Origin: Bacillota bacterium
GTDB lineage: Bacteria; Bacillota; Clostridia; Acetivibrionales; DSM-1351
Length of the DNA stretch: 33,209 nt
Assembly: GCA_023443515.1 (NCBI GenBank)
Contig: JAEZUC010000056.1
Location: 1 to 33,209 of the forward strand
Direction: 5' to 3'
The position numbers and the translations under genes are program-made. Shown piece after piece: positions 15,612-23,791 of this stretch. The notes under the pieces are model-generated. The model was not told where the DNA came from. It ran no database searches and saw nothing but the letters and a program-made list of their open reading frames with translations. The first letter of the stretch is position 1, and every line of letters starts with the position of its first letter.

Positions 15612-16315
15612 ATAAAACAATATATTTAAGCCCGTCAACACAGGAAAAGAATATAGGGGTCGGCAATTATGGCACTGAAGAAAAGAGAATGAATCAGGTG
15701 GCGGATGTAACAGAAAGAGTCCTGAAAAAGCACGGACTTGTTGTATATAGAAACAGACCCGAAATGACACTGGCTCAGGTGGTTGCAGACAGTAACAACA
15801 AAAAGCCGGACATTCACTTTGCCGTACATTCAAACGCATGTTCAGGAAACAGCAGAGGTTGTGAGGTATACTGCCATAAGTTCGGGGGCAATGGAGAAAA
15901 ACTTGCAAGAGCAGTATATTCAGAAATAGAACCTAATACACCATCCAGTGACAGGGGAGTAAAAGAGGGTTGCAACCATTACGGACAGGGGAAGCCCCTT
16001 TATGAGCTGGCATACACCAGTGCATCTGCTGCCCTGATTGAAATAGCCTACCATGATAACAAGGATGATGCAGTATGGATTATCAATAATATAGAAGTAA
16101 TCGGGACAGTTATAGCAAAGGGCATTCTGAAATATTTTAATATCCCATTTCAAAAAGAAAATTCAAGCTTGGAGAACGATATCAATATACTCAACAAGCT
16201 TGGGATAATAACCTCCCCGGATTACTGGAGGGGAAATGCGGTAAAAGGGAAGTCTGTTAATGGTGAATATGTAGCCACTCTTATACAGAGGGCAGCAGAT
16301 ATATTATCAAAATGA
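15608..16315 (+). CDS. N-acetylmuramoyl-L-alanine amidase endolysin (Amidase_3-like)
   Basis: 235 residues, ATG overlapping the holin stop, with GAGGAGG at 15591-15597. Amidase core about 1-178: 'YGTEEKRMNQVADV' (Glu24/Glu25 as a metal ligand), 'IHFAVHSNA' (His74) and 'ALIEIAYHDN' (Glu145, the catalytic glutamate). The first ligand motif of standard Amidase_3 (GHGG) is replaced here by SPSTQ, as in related clostridial endolysins. It cuts the bond between N-acetylmuramic acid and L-alanine in peptidoglycan for host lysis. The C-terminal part (about 188-235) is a short helical 'LNKLGIITSPDYW…GEYVATLIQRAADIL' module, which may bind the cell wall. Confidence 0.87.
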   Translation: MNKTIYLSPSTQEKNIGVGNYGTEEKRMNQVADVTERVLKKHGLVVYRNRPEMTLAQVVADSNNKKPDIHFAVHSNACSGNSRGCEVYCHKFGGNGEKLARAVYSEIEPNTPSSDRGVKEGCNHYGQGKPLYELAYTSASAALIEIAYHDNKDDAVWIINNIEVIGTVIAKGILKYFNIPFQKENSSLENDINILNKLGIITSPDYWRGNAVKGKSVNGEYVATLIQRAADILSK

Positions 16316-16448
16316 AGCTGAGAAAACCATATAAATACCTTTCCAAATTTAAATTAATAGAACAGGGATATATGACGGGAATTATAAAGGCACGAATTGC
16401 TTGCTAAATACGGCTTTCAGAGCTAATATGTGTATGAAAATTAAATAA

Positions 16449-16542
16449 GATCGCCATGTCTTTTGGGTGCTACCAACACCCGAAAGCCAATGCAGGTATC
16501 TAAGCTACCTAACACAGACAGCGTAAAGCTGCCACAGCGACC
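16449..16542 (+). ncRNA. Candidate structured RNA with cloverleaf-like fold
   Basis: Within 16316-16676, which has no gene, three hairpins stand side by side. The first is 16460-16469 pairing with 16477-16486 (ten pairs, one G-U, seven-base loop). The second is 16494-16498 with 16506-16510 (five pairs, seven-base loop). The third is 16519-16522 with 16528-16531 (four pairs, five-base loop). A closing stem pairs 16451-16454 with 16537-16540. Another hairpin, around 16533-16546, would compete with the closing stem. It is not a tRNA: there is no TTC-type T loop and the anticodon loop lacks U33. No known RNA family comes to mind. Confidence 0.35.
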
Positions 16543-16590
16543 TTGTGACTATTATATCCTGTTCTATATATTTTTACAATAACACACACA

Positions 16591-16640
16591 GGCGCAGTGT
16601 AGGGTTTTAATCAATCCTGCAGTGCGTCTTTATTGATTTC
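16591..16640 (+). terminator. Rho-independent terminator at the end of the lysis module
   Basis: GGCGCAGTGTAGGG (16591-16604) pairs with TCCTGCAGTGCGTC (16615-16628), fourteen positions with one mismatch and three G-U pairs, ten-base loop, then a T-rich tract. It separates the phage late operon from the recombinase genes. The stretch 16316-16448 before it holds nothing I recognise. Confidence 0.75.
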
Positions 16641-16676
16641 CTTTTTATCAATATTTCGAATGAAAAGGAGTAATAA

Positions 16677-17880
16677 ATGCGGGTAAAAATATTAGAACCG
16701 ACGCTGAAAAATATCAGCAGGAAAAAACGGGTCTGTGCGTATGCAAGAGTATCCACGGATAATTACGAACAGGGTGAGTCCTTAGAAAACCAGATTACAT
16801 ATTACGGAAATCTTATAGCTGCAAATCCCGAATATGAATTAGTCGGTATTTTCACAGATAAGGGTATCAGCGGAACCACTGAGAACAGACCACAATTTCA
16901 AAAAATGCTTGGGTTATGCAGGGAAAGAAAAATAGACCTGATAATTACTAAATCAATATCACGATTTGCAAGAAACACGACAATAGTATTAAAAATAGTC
17001 AGAGAACTAAAAGAATTAGGCATTGAGGTCATATTTGAAAAAGAGAATATAAACATTATCAAAGGACGGAGAGTTTATGCTTTCTGTCCTTTCTTCATTT
17101 GCGGAAGAAGAAAGCAGAAGCATAAGTGAAAATACAAAATGGAGAGTAAGAAAGAAGTTTGAGACAGGGCAGCTGATTATTAATACAAACAGGTTTTTAG
17201 GCTATGACAAGAATGAATTTGGTGAGTTGGTGATAAATCCTGCCGAAGCTGAAATCGTAGAACGAATTTTCTCGGAATACTTGTCGGGCAAGGGTACCTT
17301 CACGATTGCAAAACAGCTTGCTACAGATAATATACCTACAGTGGCCGGAGGCAAGTGGTGCGAGAGTACAATCCTTGGAATACTTAAAAACGAAAAATAT
17401 ATGGGGGATGTACTCCTTCAAAAATATTATATCCCTAACCATCTAAAGAAAAGTACCGTACTCAACAAGGGTGAACTGGATAGCTATTATATAGAAGAAA
17501 ATCATTCACCCATTATATCTAAAGAAGTATGGAGTAAGGTACAAATAGAGATAGTAAAAAGAGCCAGAGAAAAGGGAAACTTCCAAGGCAACATGAAATA
17601 CCAGAGCCGTTACCCCTTGTCTGGAATGCTTTACTGCAGTAAATGCGGAGCCGCATTGATACGCAGAACCTGGAACAGTAAAGCAGACTGCAGAAAAATA
17701 GTATGGCAGTGCAGTAGTTATATAAGAAACGGCAAGGCAACATGTCCGGGAACAATATTAGACGATGAGGTCGCAAGCAGGCTTAATATACATGAACCAA
17801 CAATTGCAAAGGAGACAATAAAAAATGGCAAGAAGTATTACAGTTATTCCGGCAAGAGCAAACAGACCACAGCAGGATGA
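16677..17880 (+). pseudogene. Large serine recombinase 1, frameshifted
   Basis: The first frame (16677-17129) gives MRVKILEPTL…RVCAYARVSTDN with catalytic Ser26, and 'SRFARNT', up to 'FEKENIN'. The second (17077-17880) continues 'MLSVLSSFAEEESRSISENTKW' and the recombinase and zinc-ribbon domains ('LYCSKCGA…KATCPG'). One extra base near 17064-17065 (AAAGGACGG, where AAAGACGG would read through) causes the break. The combined length would be about 400 residues, without the C-terminal coiled-coil region of recombinase 2. The end overlaps the start of recombinase 2 by 56 bases. Confidence 0.85.
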
Positions 17881-19237
17881 GAACATAGAAACACACAAAA
17901 AGAGAGTGGCAGCATATTGCAGGGTTTCAACAGACCAAGCGGAGCAACTATCAAGCTATGAAGCCCAGGTAAATTATTATACTTCATATATAACTAACCA
18001 TCCCGACTACGATTTAGTAAAAATTTATGCCGATGAAGGCATCACAGGAACTAATACCAAAAAACGTGAGCAGTTCAACAAAATGGTTGAGGACTGCAAG
18101 TCTGGAAAAATAGACATGATAATAACAAAATCTATATCCAGGTTCGCACGCAATACTTTAGATACGCTGAATTATGTTAGAATGCTTAAGGAGTTAGATG
18201 TTGGAATAATTTTTGAGAAGGAGAATATATCCACTCTTGATAGTAAAAGCGAGGTTTTGTTGACTATACTGAGTTCATTAGCGCAAGAGGAAAGTTTTTC
18301 CATAAGTGCAAATTCTAAGTGGGGCATTAGGAGGCGCTTTGAGCAAGGTAAGGTCATAGTCAACCATACAAAGTTCATGGGCTATGATAAGGACGAAAAC
18401 GGTAACCTTGTTATAAATGAAAAGCAGGCAAAAACAGTAAGAAGGATTTATACAGATTATCTTAATGGAAAAGGAACTAACAGAATTGCATATGAGCTTG
18501 AAACAGAAGGCATTCCAAACTGGAATGGAAAATCAAAATGGTATGAGGGCAGTATCAAAAAAATGTTAAGTAATGAAAAATACAAGGGCGAGGCTCTTCT
18601 TCAAAAAACCTATACAACTAATTTTCTTACCAAAAAGAGAGTAGAGAATAAAGGTGAAATACCACAGTATTATGTGGAAGAAAGTCATCCTGCAATTATT
18701 GATAAGGATACATGGGAGGCAGTACAACTTGAAAAAGAGAGAAGAAAAGCTTTTATAGATAAGTACAACATTAAGAGATTGGACTATACTACGAATGATA
18801 ACCCATTTATAGGCAGAGTTATATGTGGATGCTGTGGTGGAACATTCGGAAGGAAAGTATGGAACTCTAGTGATGAAAGATTAAAAAGGATCATTTGGCA
18901 GTGCAATAATAAGTATGCGGTTAAAGGGAAAAAAGGCTGTAACAATAAGCATATAAATGACGAGGTTCTTTATATGGCATTTGGGAGTGCCTTCAATGCA
19001 GTACTGGAAAACAGGGAGCACTTTTTGGACAAATGGGGGGAACAGATTAACAGCGAGGATATTCTTAAAAGGGTTACAGCCAAAAGATTTATTAACATTT
19101 TTAAAGAGGTTGAGCCATTAGAACGGTTTGACATTGAGTTGTATTTTAAGCTGGTGGAGAAGATAACAGTCTATGAGGATTCCAGGTTAATTGTTAGTTT
19201 ACTGGATGGGTCAGAGATTGAGTGTGGGATTGAGTAA
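17825..19237 (+). CDS. Large serine recombinase 2 (intact)
   Basis: 470 residues. Resolvase N-terminal domain (1-165) with catalytic Ser35 in 'AAYCRVSTDQ', 'YADEGITGTNTKKREQF' and 'IITKSISRFARNT'. The recombinase domain follows ('FMGYDKDENGNLVINEKQA…YLNGKGTNRIAYELE', residues 185-290). A zinc ribbon comes next ('ICGCCGGTFGRKV' with 'CNNKYAVKGKKGC'), and a C-terminal helical part. It cuts and rejoins DNA at specific sites through a phosphoserine link, typical of phage integrases and transposases of clostridia. AAGGAG at 17814-17819 serves the ATG. It is the only complete recombinase in the window and the best candidate integrase for the prophage. Confidence 0.93.
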   Translation: MARSITVIPARANRPQQDENIETHKKRVAAYCRVSTDQAEQLSSYEAQVNYYTSYITNHPDYDLVKIYADEGITGTNTKKREQFNKMVEDCKSGKIDMIITKSISRFARNTLDTLNYVRMLKELDVGIIFEKENISTLDSKSEVLLTILSSLAQEESFSISANSKWGIRRRFEQGKVIVNHTKFMGYDKDENGNLVINEKQAKTVRRIYTDYLNGKGTNRIAYELETEGIPNWNGKSKWYEGSIKKMLSNEKYKGEALLQKTYTTNFLTKKRVENKGEIPQYYVEESHPAIIDKDTWEAVQLEKERRKAFIDKYNIKRLDYTTNDNPFIGRVICGCCGGTFGRKVWNSSDERLKRIIWQCNNKYAVKGKKGCNNKHINDEVLYMAFGSAFNAVLENREHFLDKWGEQINSEDILKRVTAKRFINIFKEVEPLERFDIELYFKLVEKITVYEDSRLIVSLLDGSEIECGIE

Positions 19238-19340
19238 TTATTAAAATTTACTTGATATTATTTACTATTTTTGTTGTAATAGTAATTAATAACATTTTGT
19301 TAAAGGAGATGAGAAATTGGTCTGATAATTAAAAGAACAG

Positions 19341-19496
19341 TTGAATAATATTGCAGTATATGCTGAACTGCATAAACGACTAAAGATTGCAGCAGCACAA
19401 GAAGGTATTACAATTGTCGTAAAGGTGGGTAAAGGCATGACTAGCAAAGAAAATTCAATCTGTTACAGACTAACAACCTTTGGTATAGTATATTAA
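19341..19496 (+). pseudogene. Remnant of a small ribbon-helix-helix-like gene
   Basis: The frame 'LKEQLNNIAVYAELHKRLKIAAAQEGITI' resembles the first half of short ribbon-helix-helix DNA-binding proteins. Upstream in the same frame are two stops (TGA TAA at 19323-19328) right after a well-placed AGGAG, so the original start has been lost. After 'EGITI' the reading becomes unlike the family. It is a decayed gene or chance similarity. Confidence 0.3.
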
Positions 19497-19550
19497 GATT
19501 TTTTGGAAAGTGATGTATTAAGATACATACATTTAAGGGGAATACAAATA

Positions 19551-19817
19551 ATGAAAATAGGATGCCCTATATGTAAACAAAAACAGGAATTAAATATTAA
19601 GCTATTATTTAAAGAGAGATGTAATTCCTGTAATGAAAAATATTATCTCCAATATAGCAAACCAATTAAATTATTCCGTTTTTTAATGCAAACTTTTATT
19701 ATCTTTATTGGAATTTATATTTCTGCAGCAAATTACCCAAAACTACTACTCATCCCTCTTTTTTTAATTTCTTTTATGTTAATCGAAATTTTATGCCTAT
19801 TATCTTTAAAAGAATAA
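19551..19817 (+). CDS. Small zinc-ribbon membrane protein
   Basis: 88 residues from ATG 19551 (AAGGGGAA upstream). An N-terminal zinc ribbon with two CxxC knuckles ('CPIC' and 'CNSC') is followed by two hydrophobic helices (about 41-85). The layout suggests a membrane protein with a metal-bound cytoplasmic head. I do not recognise a family. It stands alone between the recombinases and the lipoprotein, with no evident promoter. Confidence 0.6.
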   Translation: MKIGCPICKQKQELNIKLLFKERCNSCNEKYYLQYSKPIKLFRFLMQTFIIFIGIYISAANYPKLLLIPLFLISFMLIEILCLLSLKE

Positions 19818-19999
19818 TGTAAAATAGCCTATTAAGGTATAGACCTAGTAACTGATATTGTAGTAGTTATTGTGTGGTAAACTTTGCACGTAATAATAAA
19901 GTATTCTGTAAATGTAATATATCCCTATTCACGGAGTACTTTTTAATCAAATTATGTATATCTTTTGAGCTCCAAATACTTTAGGAGGTTTTAATTGAT

Positions 20000-20632
20000 A
20001 TGAAAATTAATAGAATTATAATTTTTGCAGTGGTAATAAGTTTAGCCCTTTGCGGATGTGGTGTTAATAAGCATACAAGTCAAAGTACTAATGATATTAA
20101 AGAAAACACAGATAATTCTGAACAATACATGAAAGATGCGGAGAAGAAAATACCTGACAAGATAAACCTCCCATATGAGATAAGACGAAGTTTATCTTTT
20201 GTTAACAAAAAAGATTCAATACAACATTTATATGGTAATCCTGACATTGTACGATCTGCCGATGATTATTCATATGAAATTAGGAATATGGATGATGAAA
20301 GTAAATTGTTTGTTTTTTATGATAAGGATGGTATTGTCAGAAACATATGGAGATTAAAAAAGCTTTTCAACCGTGAAGAATTTAATAAAATAAACATAGG
20401 AAAAAGTACTGGCGATGATGTTAAAAATATTGATCCTTATTGTGTAATTGCAAATGGATCGAAAAAAGATGTAATTAGTGAACACAAATTGCAAAATAAT
20501 CAAATTGTTAAAATTAAGTACACTAAAGATAACGATAAGTGGATTGTCAATGGTATTGAATACATAGAAAAAGATCCGTCAGAATTTGCGTCGATGCTTT
20601 TACCTGAAGATTTAAAAAGTTTGCCCAAATAG
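20000..20632 (+). CDS. Lipoprotein with SmpA/OmlA-like fold (putative)
   Basis: 210 residues, ATG 20000 with TAGGAGGT at 19982-19989. The N-terminal signal ends in 'LALCGCG', with Cys20 as the probable lipidated residue, so the protein is anchored outside the membrane. The mature part has a 'LYGNPDIVRSADDYSYEI' segment and 'INIGKSTGDDVKNIDPYC', the kind of motif seen in SmpA/OmlA-like and BLIP-like lipoproteins. It has no catalytic motif. The terminator at 20711-20752 follows. A role in signalling or envelope function cannot be deduced. Confidence 0.75.
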   Translation: MKINRIIIFAVVISLALCGCGVNKHTSQSTNDIKENTDNSEQYMKDAEKKIPDKINLPYEIRRSLSFVNKKDSIQHLYGNPDIVRSADDYSYEIRNMDDESKLFVFYDKDGIVRNIWRLKKLFNREEFNKINIGKSTGDDVKNIDPYCVIANGSKKDVISEHKLQNNQIVKIKYTKDNDKWIVNGIEYIEKDPSEFASMLLPEDLKSLPK

Positions 20633-20710
20633 TATCTCAACTGTAATTAGGATAATCTTTATACCTGATAGGTATTAAGTTTTGTTAATTAGCAATGCCA
20701 ATTTCAACTG

Positions 20711-20752
20711 AACCCCTTAGTAGACCATTTTATCATAGTCTACTAAGGGGTT
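20711..20752. terminator. Bidirectional terminator
   Basis: AACCCCTTAGTAGAC (20711-20725) and GTCTACTAAGGGGTT (20738-20752) form a perfect 15-bp inverted repeat with a twelve-base loop. It is followed by TTCTTCT on the + strand. It lies after the lipoprotein. Confidence 0.8.
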
Positions 20753-20993
20753 CTTCTCTATGTCAATCCGGTATCTGATCGGATTTATTCTTTAGACCCC
20801 ATAAATAAATTTTTAGAGTCTTTCAGCAACTTCTCCCGGATAAGAGAATCGATGTCACAAATTATCCATTCCATGCTCAGCAGCAATTCTTGCAAATTGT
20901 ATTAAATTAAACATAGCCATAAATGTCAGGCTTGAATTCCCAAAATTAGTACGGTAACATAGCACTACTTTCAAAGAAGAGGGGGAGAGAGTA
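20753..20993. other. Intergenic stretch with a possible - strand gene remnant
   Basis: No complete gene here. On the - strand, reading from about 20975 to 20855, the frame 'CYRTNFGNSSLTFMAMFNLIQFARIAAEHGMDNL' (in pieces) looks coding-like. A shifted - strand frame continues 'DIDSLIREKLLKDSKNLFMGSKE' to 20785. This may be a frameshifted gene end or chance; I do not recognise the protein. The + strand holds GGGGGAG at 20981-20987, the ribosome site for the next recombinase. Confidence 0.25.
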
Positions 20994-22001
20994 GTGAAGA
21001 AGGTTACTGTTATTGAAGCAAGCAATATGGAGAACGAAGCGGCTGATAATAGGAAAATTCGAGTTTGTGCATATTGCAGAGTTAGTTCCATGCATAAGGA
21101 ACAGCAAAATTCATTTGAAGCACAAGTAAGCCATTACACCAAATATATTCAAAGCAACTCCAAATGGGAGTTTGCGGGTATTTATTCTGATGAGGGAATT
21201 AGTGGAACCAAAAAGGAAAGAAGACCTGAATTCATGAGGCTAATTAATGACTGTGAAAACGGCCGGATAGATATGGTGATTACAAAATCTATCTCAAGGT
21301 TTGCACGTAATACTGCTGATTGCATAGAAACCGTAAGAAAGCTAAAATCTTTAGATGTTACTGTATATTTCGAGAAGGAGAATATCAACTCTATGTCGCA
21401 AGAGAGTGAACTCATCCTTTCTGTCCTCAGCTCCTTGGCGCAAGAAGAGTCAGCTTCAATGTCATCAAATATAAGGTGGGCTAACCAGAGAAGGTACAAG
21501 CAAGGAAAGTTTCAATTAGCAACTGCAAAATTCATGGGCTATGACAAGGATGGAAATGGGGATCTGATTATTAATCAAGCTGAAGCAGAAATTGTAAAAA
21601 GAATATTTAGAGAATATATTGGAGGTAAGGGAAGCGCTGGGATTGCTAGAACTCTAAATGAAGAAAATATACCAACTATTACTGGTGCGAAATGGTATGG
21701 CTCCACAATTAGGAGGATGTTGGGTAATGAAAAGTACTGCGGGGATGCTTTGCTTCAAAAAACAATCACAGCAGATAGTGTTACATTTAAAAGAAAACGC
21801 AATAATGGGGAACTGCCTCAATACTACATAAAAAACAACCATGAGCCAATTATATCGAGAGAGGACTTTGCCCGTGTTAAGGAACTGCTTGAGATAAGAA
21901 AAGCAGAAAAAGGTATGACTGAAGAAACAATTAAAAAGCTGTTTTTTACCAGAAGCCTTCTCTTGCAATTTTCTTTATGTAGTTATATTGTTTACGTATG
22001 A
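20994..22001 (+). pseudogene. Large serine recombinase 3, truncated
   Basis: It starts at GTG 20994 and has the resolvase domain with 'CAYCRVSSMHK' (catalytic Ser31), 'SRFARNTAD' and 'LSSLAQEESASMS', then the recombinase domain ('FMGYDKDGNGDLIINQAEAEIV…GSAGIARTLNEENIPT'). After 'LEIRKAEKGM' (about 21917) similarity ends and the tail 'FFTRSLLLQFSLC' is from the adjoining DNA, so the zinc ribbon and C-terminal domain are missing. It is about 310 recombinase residues long, against 470 in recombinase 2. It is probably inactive for integration. Confidence 0.85.
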
Positions 22002-22191
22002 GTTTTTTGAATTCTGCTTCTGATAGTTCATTGTACAGTGCTACTCCTTCTTCGTAGAGACACTCATATATTAGGTCGCAGTAATCATCATCCTCGCGGT
22101 GCATTTTCCGGTACCTTTTATCAAGCTCGTATGGAAAACCACTGATGTACGAATTTTTCAATTGGATAGAGCACTTGAATGTTCTGCCCAA
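21946..22191 (-). pseudogene. - strand gene fragment between broken genes
   Basis: The - strand frame reads '…GFPYELDKRYRKMHRED', 'CDLIYECLYEEGVALYNELSEAEFKK', 'QYNYIKKIAREGFW' then stops at 21946. It looks like a real, charged helical small protein. Its first 15 or so codons (22148-22191) are antisense to the IS66 remnant, so the true N-terminus has been lost. It is sandwiched between the truncated recombinase and the truncated transposase. I do not recognise the family. Confidence 0.45.
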
Positions 22192-22587
22192 TACCCTTCT
22201 TGGAAAAGCAGCACATTATGCAAAATCACAGCGCAAATATATTGAGCGTTATCTGTTGGATGGTCGCTTAGAAATATCAAACAACCGTGCAGAGCGCAGT
22301 ATAAAGCCCTTTGTTATTGGACGAAAGAACTGGCTTTTCAGTAACACGCCAAACGGTGCAAGAGCCAGTGCGGTGTATTACAGCCTTGTTGTAACTGCAA
22401 TGGGAAATGGTTTGAATCCCTTTCAATATTTATCATGGACTTTAACTAACGCTCCTAACCTTGGAAAACCTGGCTATGTATCTGCAATTAAGATTTTCTG
22501 CCAAGTAGTACCAAAATACCCCAAAAGATATTTATACCAAAACCAAAAGGCACAGAACCTGAAAAATATACATGGGAGGAAGAATGA
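22148..22587 (+). pseudogene. IS66 transposase (TnpC), C-terminal fragment with a frameshift
   Basis: 'LPNTLLGKAAHYAKSQRKYIERYL', then 'GRLEISNNRAERSIKPFVIGRKNWLFSNTPNGARASA' (in pieces) is the conserved end of IS66 transposases, including the glutamate of the DDE triad in 'NNRAERSIKP'. Near 22490 one base is missing: the original frame resumes as DFLPSSTKIPQKIFIPKPKG and ends at 22585-22587. The N-terminal two thirds are absent, so it is inactive. Confidence 0.85.
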
Positions 22588-22859
22588 TGAAGGTTGGAAA
22601 ACATACAGCGTTTATGATAGATTTTGTCTCTGATTTTGCTGACGGAGATATGGAGCGCCTTTTTTTGGATTTGGACTATTCTCACTATGTAATTGAGCAT
22701 TTCCCGTATATGGAAAACGAAAATGCACGAATTGCACGAAAATTTGCTGATACTGTGGACGTTGCATATGAACGATGGGCTGACTCAGATTTATCGGATG
22801 AAGCGTTCAGAGAAAAGATATCCGTCGCACTTAAGGAATGGTTACGCTTGCAGAACTAA
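22584..22859 (+). CDS. Small passenger ORF inside the IS66 element
   Basis: 91 residues from ATG 22584, overlapping the original transposase stop; GGGAGGAAG at 22574-22582 serves it. It reads MMKVGKHTAFMIDFVSDFADGDMERLFLDLDYSHYVIEHFPYMEN and ends WLRLQN (in pieces): acidic, helical, no membrane segment. It lies within the right end of the element. Its function is unknown; it could be an accessory protein of this IS66 subgroup. Confidence 0.6.
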   Translation: MMKVGKHTAFMIDFVSDFADGDMERLFLDLDYSHYVIEHFPYMENENARIARKFADTVDVAYERWADSDLSDEAFREKISVALKEWLRLQN

Positions 22860-22894
22860 CTGCAAATTCAAGTACTAGTGTGTTTGACGCTTAC

Positions 22895-23509
22895 TAATAT
22901 ATTTCATATATATGAGGATGTTTCAAGTACCACTAAAACAACTTGTACGCCTATAACTAATTTAGAGTTTGAAAAAAGGATAAACAGGTATTTCCCTCTC
23001 TTATCATTCAAAATTTTATTATCACTTGGTTCAGAAAGCTCACTTGATCCCTTAAATGCCTTAGAAGCTGATAAAATTATTCTTGTAGAAGGAGAAGATG
23101 ACTCAGAGTATATATGAAACATGCTTAAAATTTTTAGTTCAAATGTTAATTGTGTATATTGGTCTTTTAGAGGATTAGATACATTAATAAAAAAAATTAG
23201 GCACTATAAGGAGTTTCTTAACTCATTGGGAGCAATCAAAATTTATGGAGGAAATGCAATTTAATTGTAGATACTGATTATATGACGTATGAATAATGAA
23301 GATTTTCGTAACTCAATTATAGGGCAAATCCAAAATAGAGCAAGTTCACTTGAGAAAGACTTAAATTTTACTAATATTTTCTCAGGTAGTATCTCGAATT
23401 ATTCTTCTCATTACCATCTATATGCAGTAAGGGCATTAGGAAACAACAAGTGTGAATATGTTTCTACTAAAGTTGATGTGGAAGATGTTTTGCAAAATAT
23501 ACAGATTTA
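22895..23509 (+). pseudogene. Remnant of an OLD-family/TOPRIM nuclease-ATPase gene
   Basis: Frames in sequence: 'INRYFPLLSFKILLSLGSESSLDPLNALEADKIILVEGEDDSEYI' (in pieces, stop 23115-23117), then 'MLKIFSSNVNCVYWSFRGLDTLIKKI', a short 'VDTDYMTYE' and, shifted, 'NNEDFRNSIIGQ…LQNIQI' to 23509. 'ILVEGEDDSEYI' and 'VDTDYMT' are the metal-binding motifs of the TOPRIM domain at the C-terminal end of OLD-type proteins, which are often antiphage factors. The ATPase half is lost at the IS66 boundary, and several stops and shifts prove decay. Confidence 0.7.
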
Positions 23510-23728
23510 GGACTAAGCCTTTCTCAACATAATGATAAAAATACCCATTAGATGTTTGGGAATTTACAACAGAATAGTGATGATGGTAGATTTGATTGAA
23601 AAACAAATATTAGGATGAAGAAATTTCCCAGTAAAGCACGTAATTTTACAATTTGTTGAAAAACCTTAAATATTAAGGAAAAAAATAGAAACATTGATAT
23701 AATTGGTGCCAAAAGGGATTACTTAAAA

Positions 23729-23757
23729 TTTACAATTATTTAACATTTTGTTAAAAT
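23729..23757 (+). promoter_or_regulatory. Promoter for the two large secreted-protein genes
   Basis: TTTACA at 23729-23734 and TAAAAT at 23752-23757 are spaced by 17 bases, close to the sigma-A consensus. Transcription would start near 23764, about 28 bases before the ATG at 23792. The rest of 23510-23728 is AT-rich and holds no gene. Confidence 0.6.
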
Positions 23758-23791
23758 AAATGTCACGCTTATATGGTAAGGGAGGAAAATT

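Larger units (their letters stand above)
22148..22894 (+). mobile_element. Truncated IS66-family element, right part
   Basis: Contains the 3' part of the transposase, a small downstream ORF and a right end. The sequence GTGTTTGACGCTTAC at 22880-22894 is the complement of GTAAGCGTC…, the terminal start typical of IS66 elements. The left half with tnpA, tnpB and most of tnpC is absent, so the element cannot move by itself. The OLD-type remnant begins immediately to the right. Confidence 0.75.

Noticed and set aside
16494..16510. tRNA anticodon arm in the cloverleaf-like region
   Set aside because: The five-pair, seven-base-loop hairpin lacks U at loop position two, there is no TTC-type T loop, and the outer stem is only four pairs.
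19262..19285. Eight-base inverted repeat TTACTATT / AATAGTAA as a terminator
   Set aside because: It is made only of weak pairs, lacks a T-run and is as expected in AT-rich DNA.
20855..21091. - strand ORF of 78 codons
   Set aside because: Its first half is antisense to recombinase 3. Only the last part looks coding-like, and I could not name a family, so it is described only as a possible remnant.
22878..23117. Intact small gene starting at GTG 22878
   Set aside because: The start codon lies in the right end of the IS66 element; the frame is the cut remnant of the OLD-type gene.
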